DNA of 28,742 nucleotides, taken from positions 1 to 28,742 of the forward strand of contig JBGOUV010000029.1 of the NCBI GenBank assembly GCA_041477815.1. The letters run 5' to 3'. Made by a program: the position numbers and the translations under genes. The stretch comes from JBGOUV01 sp041477815 (GTDB lineage Bacteria; Acidobacteriota; Terriglobia; Bryobacterales; JACQDG01). Shown piece by piece: positions 22,971 to 28,742 of this stretch (positions are counted from its first letter, which is position 1; each line of letters begins with the position of its first letter). The notes under the pieces were generated by a model. The model was not told where the DNA came from, ran no database searches, and saw only the letters and a program-made list of their open reading frames with translations.

Positions 22971-23300
22971 ATGCCGAAACCCGACTCCCTCCAGGGCTCG
23001 CTTGACCTCCTGGTATTGAAACTCCTCGAGCGGCAGCCGCGCCTCCACGGCTACGCCATCATGTCCGCGATCCAGGACCGGTCCGGCGAAGTACTCCGGG
23101 TCGAGGAAGGCTCGCTCTACCCGGCGCTGCACCGGATGGAGGAGGCCGGCTGGATTCGCGCCGCATGGATCACCAAAGACACCGGGCGGCGGGCGCGCGT
23201 GTATGAACTGACGGCGACGGGCCAGAAGCAACTTGCCGCGGAAGAGTCGCGCTGGCAGGCGGTAACTGCGGCCGTAAATCGCGTTCTGAGGACGGTGTGA
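22971..23300 (+). CDS. PadR family transcriptional regulator
   Basis: A 109-aa winged-helix regulator. The helix-turn-helix and wing fit PadR: SLDLLVLKLLERQPRLHGYA at the start, EEGSLYPALHRMEEAGWI as the recognition region, then RRARVYELTATGQKQL. The ATG at 22971 is preferred over the upstream TTG at 22929, which is the -35 box of the promoter. The stop is one base before the start of the ABC permease gene, so both are cotranscribed. In Acidobacteria such PadR genes regularly precede orphan permeases and may repress the pair; the inducer is unknown. Confidence 0.95.
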   Translation: MPKPDSLQGSLDLLVLKLLERQPRLHGYAIMSAIQDRSGEVLRVEEGSLYPALHRMEEAGWIRAAWITKDTGRRARVYELTATGQKQLAAEESRWQAVTAAVNRVLRTV

Positions 23301-23301
23301 T

Positions 23302-25929
23302 ATGTCGCTGTGGTCGCGCCTCGTCAATGTAGTGCGCGGCGATCGTTTGAGCCGCGAGATCGATGAAGAGCTGGAGTCGCACCTCGCGGAAGCGATCAAG
23401 CAGGGCCGGGACCCGGCGGAAGCCCGCCGGGCATTCGGCTCGGCGCTACGGCATCGCGAAGAGAGCCGCGATATCAAACTCCTGGCGTGGCTCGATTCGC
23501 TCCGCGCGGACGCCGTCTTCGGCTGGCGGCAGCTCAAGAAGAACAAGGTGACTTCCGCGGCGGCGGTGCTGTCACTCGCACTGGCCATCGGGGCCTGCAC
23601 CTCGGCATTCCGGCTGATCGACGCCCTGCTGCTGCGGCCTTTGCCGGTGACGGAACCCGAGCGGCTGTACGCTCTCTCCTTTGAAAAAGTCGGCGCGGAT
23701 GGTAAGCCCAATACGTGGGACTATTGTTCGTATCCGATGTTCCGCCAGATGCGCGCCGCGGTGAAGGACCAAGCCGAGTTGCTGGCTGTCTCGGATGCTC
23801 TCCGGGTGGATCTGACCTACGGATCGAACCAGGAGATGGAGAAGGCATACCGGCAATTCGTTTCGGGCTCGATGTTCGGCTCGTTCGGACTCCGGCCCGC
23901 TTTGGGACGGCTGTTCACCGCAAACGACGATCTCAAGCCCGGCGCCCATCCCTACGCCGTGCTCTCTCACGACTATTGGAGGCGCCGCTTCGGGCAGGAT
24001 CTGAAAGTTATCGGGCGGACCTTTCGAATTGGTGGCAACAACCTTTACGAGATCGTCGGCGTCGCCGAGGAGCGCTTCACCGGCACCGAGCCCGGCACAG
24101 TGGTCGACATCTTCCTTCCCACGATGATGAATCCGGGGGTCGACCGTTCCAATTGGATCTGGCTCCGGACGTTCGCGCGGCCGAAGCCGGGTATTGCTGT
24201 CGAGCCTGTTCGCGCGAGACTGCACGCCACGTGGCGAGCATTCCAGGAGGAGAGGTCGAAGGAGTTGACCGCATGGTTCAAACAGCGTGCCGATCAACTC
24301 CTCAACCAGACGCTATTGCTCACTCCCGCAGCCGCGGGCGTCTCCGGGCTGCAGAAAAACAACCGCCTCCCGCTCACGGCTCTCGGTGTCTTGGTAACAC
24401 TGGTGCTGGTCATTGCGTGCGCGAACGTCGCCAACCTGATGACGGCTCAGGCGGCGGCCCGGGCGCGCGAGATGGCGTTGCGGGTCTCGATCGGCGCGGG
24501 ACGAGGGCGTCTGGTGCAACTGGTCCTGGTGGAAAGCGCCTGGCTCGCGTTCCTCGCGGCCGCCATCGGCGGGTGGTTCGCCTGGTGGTCCGCGCCGTTC
24601 GTCGTCAGCATGATCAATCCGCCGGACAACCCGGCGCGCCTGTTTCTTCCGGCGGACTGGCGGGTACTCGCATTCAGCCTGGCGCTGGCCCTCGGCGTGA
24701 CGTTCCTGTTCGGTCTGGCGCCGGCGCTGTGCGCCTCGGCGGTCCAGCCGGTCAGCGCGCTTAAAGGCGGAGAGAATCCGCACTCACGGCGCCGCCTGAT
24801 GCATACGCTGATCGCCGTACAGGTCGCCTTCTGTTTTCTGGTGCTTTTCGTCGGCGGCTTGTTTGTCGCCACGTTCCGCCATCTGTCGAATCAGCCCACG
24901 GGCTTTTCCGCGGAACGGCTTCTGACTCTTGATACGGTGGTCGCGCCAGGTGCGCCGCCAGCCGTCTGGCGCCAGGTGGCTGAACATCTGCGCGGGCTGC
25001 CAGGTGTCGAAATGGTCGCGCTGGCTGGGTGGCCACTGTTGAGCGGAACCGACTGGTACCCCTTCATTTCGGTCAACGGCGCGCCTCCAAACGAAGTCCG
25101 GGCCTATTTACTCAATGTCTCGCCCGGCTGGGCAGACGCCATGGGGATTCCTTTCATCGACGGTAGAGACTTCCGCGACAGTGAGGCGTCTCCCCGGGTT
25201 GCGATCGTCACTGAGGCTTTCGCGAAGCAATACTTCAGCGGCGAGAATCCGATTGGAAAATCGTTCGCCATAGCGCAGGGTTTTCAGATTCAGATCGTGG
25301 GCTTAGTCGGCGACGCCCGTTACCGCAATATGCGCGAGCCCATCTTGCCGGTGGCCTATCTTCACTGGGAGACACTGCCGGCGATAGGCCAGGGGACGTT
25401 CATCGTGCGCACCTCCGGCCCTAACCCGCTGGCGCTGGCGTCGATCCTGCGTCAGGAAGTGCCGCGCGCGCGGCCCGGATTCCGCGTCAGCAACATCCGC
25501 ACGCAGAAGGAGGTGAACCAGTCGACCACCGTCCGCGAGCGCCTGCTGGCGATGCTGGCGCTGTTCTTCGCGGCGGTCGCGCTGTTGCTCGCCGGCGTCG
25601 GTCTGTATGGCGTGCTCGACTACTCCGTGCTGCAACGGCGTCGCGAGATCGGCATTCGCATGGCGCTGGGCGCGTCCGCCGCCGACGTGGCGCGACGAGT
25701 AACCGTGGAGGTCTTCTGCATGGTGCTCCTGGGAGCGCTCGCGGGCCTCGCGCTCGGCATGGCAGCGGTGCGATACATCGAGACGCTGTTCTACCAGGTG
25801 AAGGCCACCGACCCGGCGATGCTGGCGCTTCCGTCGCTGACTATTCTCGCGGCGGCGCTACTGGCCGCACTGCCGGCGGTGGTCCGCGCGGTGCGAATCG
25901 ACCCGGTCACGATGCTGCGCGCCGAATAG
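23302..25929 (+). CDS. Orphan MacB/FtsX-type ABC permease (acidobacterial ADOP type)
   Basis: An 875-aa permease. An N-terminal charged prefix (about 1-75, with LSREIDEELESHLAEAI) is typical of the acidobacterial duplicated orphan permease family. A membrane helix lies at about 82-110, a periplasmic MacB-type domain follows, then an FtsX core with helices at about 358-380, 405-430 and 456-476 and the motif REMALRVSIGAGRGRLV. A second periplasmic domain follows, and a second FtsX core at about 748-870 has RREIGIRMALGASAADVARR. The two halves reflect an internal duplication. No ATPase gene is near. GAGGA at 23288-23292 is the ribosome site. The stop is 6 bp from the end of the convergent repeat-protein gene. 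Substrate unknown. Confidence 0.95.
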   Translation: MSLWSRLVNVVRGDRLSREIDEELESHLAEAIKQGRDPAEARRAFGSALRHREESRDIKLLAWLDSLRADAVFGWRQLKKNKVTSAAAVLSLALAIGACTSAFRLIDALLLRPLPVTEPERLYALSFEKVGADGKPNTWDYCSYPMFRQMRAAVKDQAELLAVSDALRVDLTYGSNQEMEKAYRQFVSGSMFGSFGLRPALGRLFTANDDLKPGAHPYAVLSHDYWRRRFGQDLKVIGRTFRIGGNNLYEIVGVAEERFTGTEPGTVVDIFLPTMMNPGVDRSNWIWLRTFARPKPGIAVEPVRARLHATWRAFQEERSKELTAWFKQRADQLLNQTLLLTPAAAGVSGLQKNNRLPLTALGVLVTLVLVIACANVANLMTAQAAARAREMALRVSIGAGRGRLVQLVLVESAWLAFLAAAIGGWFAWWSAPFVVSMINPPDNPARLFLPADWRVLAFSLALALGVTFLFGLAPALCASAVQPVSALKGGENPHSRRRLMHTLIAVQVAFCFLVLFVGGLFVATFRHLSNQPTGFSAERLLTLDTVVAPGAPPAVWRQVAEHLRGLPGVEMVALAGWPLLSGTDWYPFISVNGAPPNEVRAYLLNVSPGWADAMGIPFIDGRDFRDSEASPRVAIVTEAFAKQYFSGENPIGKSFAIAQGFQIQIVGLVGDARYRNMREPILPVAYLHWETLPAIGQGTFIVRTSGPNPLALASILRQEVPRARPGFRVSNIRTQKEVNQSTTVRERLLAMLALFFAAVALLLAGVGLYGVLDYSVLQRRREIGIRMALGASAADVARRVTVEVFCMVLLGALAGLALGMAAVRYIETLFYQVKATDPAMLALPSLTILAAALLAALPAVVRAVRIDPVTMLRAE

Positions 25930-25935
25930 CCTGTC

Positions 25936-28742
25936 CTACCGAACTGCCAAAGTCACGCCTGCCTGGCTGCCGGTCCCTCCCACGATAACCAGCACCGGCA
26001 CCGTACTCCCGGGGGCGACCCCGGCCGGCACCCGGGCGTTCACCTGCAACACGCCCGACACCAGCCCCGGCGCCGAACCTGCGTACAGCACCTCAGCCTG
26101 CTGTCCGCCGATGGTTACCCGAACTTGCAGGGCCGGCTTCTTCAGCACGGCGCCCGTCACCTGCCCGTCGACCCCCGGCGGCGCGGTCTGGCCTTCGCCG
26201 GTGGCATAGATCACTACTACCGAGTTGCGCGCCGCCGCGTTGTTGGGCGCGTTCAGCGTGGCATCCTCGTTGAGGATGGCGCCGGCCCCTGTGCCGCTGG
26301 AGTTTACCGTGAAGATCGCCGGGGCGGTGTCGGCCACCTGTACTTCGGCGACCGCCGAGCGTCTGCCCTGGTACTCGATCTCCACACGCGTCCGGGCGCG
26401 GCCGGCTACGCCGTAGGGGACCACCACGCTCGCCTGCTGGCTCGAAGTATACAGGATCGGCCCCGGCGTCCCGTCAAACAGCACCCGGGTGTCTCCGGCG
26501 GTGGTATCCACCAGCCCGGCGGCGGTCAGGTGCAGACCCGCCCCCGCGGCCGGTCCGATACCCGATCCAAAAATGGTGGCGATCAAACCAGGCGACACCG
26601 CCGCAGGCTGGAAGCTGGCCCCATTCACCACTGCGCTGATCGCAGGCGCCAGCCCTACGCCGCCGGTTACCTCCAGGCGGACGTTAACCACCACGGGGCT
26701 ATTGGCCGCCCCGGCTGCACTGATGGCAATGCCTCCGACGTAATTGCCCACGGCCAGACCCGTGGGATTCGCCGACACGGTCAACCTCTCCGCTGTCGAC
26801 CCGTTCACTGGCGTCACCCGCAGCCAATTCCCGCCCGACGCGGTTGTCGCGGTAGCGGTGAAGATGAGCCCAGCCCCGGCGAGTGTAATGGTCTGGGGGG
26901 CCAGCAAACTCAATTCCCCCACCTGGTAGTGGAACGTCAACTCACCCGGACTGGCCGTGATGGAGGGAGCCACGGTCAGGCTCACCGCGACGATTTGCGG
27001 ACTGTTGGCCGCCGACGGCGCCAACACCACCAGCGAGCCGTTGTAGTTGCCGGCCGCCAGCCCCGCCGCATTTACCGACACCGTCAAATCACCCGGCGCA
27101 ATTCCGCCGCGCGGGTTCACCTGCAGCCAATTGCTTCCCGATAGGGTGGCCGCACTGTAGCTCAAGGGAGTCCCGTCGGTGGTAGTGAGATTGAGTTGCT
27201 GCGGCCCACTCGACGGGGTGAAGCGCAATGCCGCCGGGGTCGCTACCAGGAGCGCCGTGTCGCTGACCACCAGCGTCACCGGGATGGTGACGGGGCTGTT
27301 GCCCGCTCCGGCGGCGGTGATCGTGACGGTGCCGAGGTACGCACCGGCGGCAAGTCCGGAGGGTGTCACCCCCAGCGTGATCGGCCCGCTGCCCCCAGCG
27401 GCCGTTTCAGCGAAGAGCCAATTCCCGCCGGTCGCGGTGCCGGCGCTCACCGTGAAACTAATCGGCTCGCCGCTGCTGCTGACCGCGATGGTCTGATTCG
27501 CCGGCGCGGCTCCCCCGGTCTGGACGGCAAAGGAGACGGCGGCCGGGCTCGGGCGCAGCACCGGACTGCGCGTGACGTTGAGTGTCACGGGAATGGGAAT
27601 GGGGCTATTGACCGCCCCCTGCGACGTAATCGTGATAGTCCCCTCGTAGAGCCCCGGAGCCAGGTTGGCCGGGTTCACGGCGGCCGTCAGGCTCCCATTG
27701 GTGGTGCCGCCCAACGGTCCGGCGGCCAGCCAGGCGCCGATCTTGGTCGTCACCGCCACGCTGTAGTTCAGGACGTTGGCGCCACCGCTGAGACTAACAG
27801 ACTGCGCGGCGGGAACCGCTGCTCCCAGTTGATAGTCAAAAGTCAACGCCGTCGGCGCCGGCCGCAGGTGCGCCCCCGCGGTCACGCTCAGGGTCACCGG
27901 CACGCGGAACGGGCTGTTGGCGGCGCCGGGGGCGACAATGTTGACAAATCCGGTATACGTGCCCGGACTCAGGTCGGTCGGGTCGATCCCCACCGCGACC
28001 GGCCCCGGCGTGGCGCCGCCCGCCGACCCCACCCGCAGCCACTCGCCGCCCGAGGTGGTCGCGGTGACGGTGAAATTCACCGGGCCTCCATTGCTTGTAG
28101 CCACCAGCGTCTGCGGCAACGGCGTCGGGCTGCCGACCTCGTACGCGAACGCCAGCGACCCGCTGCTGGAGGTCCCGCCTACGGCCAGAAACGGGTTGAC
28201 GCTCACCGTCAGCCCCACCGCCACGGTGATGGGCGCGTTGATGGCGCCGGCGGCATCCAGGCTGATGCTGCCCGCGTAGACACCGGGCGCCAGGTCGGCG
28301 GGGTTGACGCTCACGTCAAAGGAACCACCCGTGCTGACAAATGCCGGGCTGATCAGCAGCCAATCACCGGTCCCGGCCGTATCCACCGCCGGCAAAACGC
28401 TCAGCGGCGCTCCGTTGCTGGTGGCCAGAAGCTTCTGCGGGGGCGGCACAGCGCCGCCCGTCTGATATTGAAACGACAGCCTGGCGGGATCGGCCCCCAC
28501 CTGCGAGCTGGTCCGCACGGTGAGGCTCACCCCCACCTGCGTGGAGGGGTTGGACGCGCCCGGGGCGACGATAAGGATGGTGCCTCGGTACGTCCCCGGG
28601 GCTAGGGCGGCCGGGTTGATCGAAACGGTTAGCGTCGACGGAGTGACGCCGCCGGCAGGACCCACCGCCAGCCAACCGCCTCCGACCGCCGTGAGGACGC
28701 TGGTCGAGAAGGTCAGAGGCGCGCCGCTGGAGGCGACGATCA
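25936..28742 (-). CDS. Secreted BACON-like repeat protein with C-terminal TIGR03437 domain (5' truncated)
   Basis: The frame is open to the right edge of the window, so the N-terminus is missing; the GTG at 28665 is internal. At least 935 residues are visible. Six complete and one partial beta-sandwich repeats of about 100-106 residues occupy 26660-28742. Each has a LSFQYQ-like first strand, a GGxWL motif, a P-x-x-LAPGxYxGxI segment and a NSPxxIPVTLxV ending, as in BACON-type domains. The last 240 residues, from ISAVVNGASFQPAAVSPG, are the TIGR03437 domain known from Solibacter-type genomes. The protein is probably secreted or surface-bound and may bind carbohydrate or other surfaces; this is inference. 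No catalytic motif is visible. Confidence 0.88.
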   Translation of the reverse strand, partial: IVASSGAPLTFSTSVLTAVGGGWLAVGPAGGVTPSTLTVSINPAALAPGTYRGTILIVAPGASNPSTQVGVSLTVRTSSQVGADPARLSFQYQTGGAVPPPQKLLATSNGAPLSVLPAVDTAGTGDWLLISPAFVSTGGSFDVSVNPADLAPGVYAGSISLDAAGAINAPITVAVGLTVSVNPFLAVGGTSSSGSLAFAYEVGSPTPLPQTLVATSNGGPVNFTVTATTSGGEWLRVGSAGGATPGPVAVGIDPTDLSPGTYTGFVNIVAPGAANSPFRVPVTLSVTAGAHLRPAPTALTFDYQLGAAVPAAQSVSLSGGANVLNYSVAVTTKIGAWLAAGPLGGTTNGSLTAAVNPANLAPGLYEGTITITSQGAVNSPIPIPVTLNVTRSPVLRPSPAAVSFAVQTGGAAPANQTIAVSSSGEPISFTVSAGTATGGNWLFAETAAGGSGPITLGVTPSGLAAGAYLGTVTITAAGAGNSPVTIPVTLVVSDTALLVATPAALRFTPSSGPQQLNLTTTDGTPLSYSAATLSGSNWLQVNPRGGIAPGDLTVSVNAAGLAAGNYNGSLVVLAPSAANSPQIVAVSLTVAPSITASPGELTFHYQVGELSLLAPQTITLAGAGLIFTATATTASGGNWLRVTPVNGSTAERLTVSANPTGLAVGNYVGGIAISAAGAANSPVVVNVRLEVTGGVGLAPAISAVVNGASFQPAAVSPGLIATIFGSGIGPAAGAGLHLTAAGLVDTTAGDTRVLFDGTPGPILYTSSQQASVVVPYGVAGRARTRVEIEYQGRRSAVAEVQVADTAPAIFTVNSSGTGAGAILNEDATLNAPNNAAARNSVVVIYATGEGQTAPPGVDGQVTGAVLKKPALQVRVTIGGQQAEVLYAGSAPGLVSGVLQVNARVPAGVAPGSTVPVLVIVGGTGSQAGVTLAVR
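26660..28742 (-). repeat. Tandem coding repeats of about 300-318 bp
   Basis: The PGxYxG segment recurs near 28590, 28278, 27958, 27646, 27340, 27042 and 26738. The copies are diverged in DNA but clearly alignable in protein. They continue beyond the right edge. Confidence 0.75.

Noticed and set aside
27196..28605. 469-aa plus-strand ORF opposite the repeat protein
   Set aside because: Arg/Gly/His-rich antisense frame; its periodicity mirrors the repeats on the coding strand.

Overview
The window looks like chromosomal DNA of a high-GC acidobacterium, probably from the Solibacter/Bryobacterales lineage. The evidence is gene content: a PadR regulator directly followed by an orphan MacB/FtsX permease of the acidobacterial type, a repeat protein ending in the Solibacter-type TIGR03437 domain, a DUF1549/DUF1553 cytochrome with its DUF1501 partner, a CRTAC1 (FG-GAP + ASPIC/UnbV) protein, and many exported proteins with twin-arginine-like leaders. 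I assigned all families by reading translations; no database search was run. I see no rRNA, tRNA, CRISPR array, insertion sequence or phage gene.

Layout from left to right. (1) 1-420: C-terminal end of a CreD-like membrane protein. (2) 632-4478: overlapping pair of a PSCyt/DUF1549/DUF1553 haem protein and a DUF1501 protein, ending at a large inverted repeat. (3) 6153-4583, minus strand: HipA-like kinase translationally coupled to a DUF3037 protein, with a small conserved-looking ORF diverging from it. (4) 8761-6507, minus strand: an MltD-type lytic transglycosylase with its own terminator, then an acidic/poly-proline/Lys-Ala-rich protein with a recognisable promoter, leader hairpin and terminator. 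(5) 8904-10851: exported FMN-dependent alpha-hydroxy-acid oxidoreductase overlapping an exported beta-propeller protein. (6) 10852-12539: a visibly AT-richer membrane-protein gene followed by a TumE/TumA-like toxin-antitoxin pair, probably acquired. (7) 12552-15415: CRTAC1 protein, a small secreted or membrane-anchored hypothetical, and a tetrahaem cytochrome. (8) 20389-15544, minus strand: four tightly packed genes for a BamA/TamA-like outer-membrane barrel, a DUF4390 protein, an NtrY-like histidine kinase and an NtrX-like sigma-54 activator. (9) 20500-22920: secreted protein fusing a beta-propeller to a PHP phosphoesterase domain. (10) 22971-25929: PadR plus orphan ABC permease behind a near-consensus promoter. 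(11) 25936 to the right edge, minus strand: a long secreted repeat protein with a TIGR03437 end.

The window is dominated by envelope and exported functions: cytochromes, Tat substrates, an outer-membrane barrel, a peptidoglycan lytic enzyme and a surface repeat protein. The best candidates for an under-described system are the HipA-like/DUF3037 kinase module, the BamA-like/DUF4390/NtrYX-like operon, and the low-GC island with the TumE/TumA-like pair. Three of the four convergent gene junctions also carry a CCAAGAC-type repeat or its remnant.
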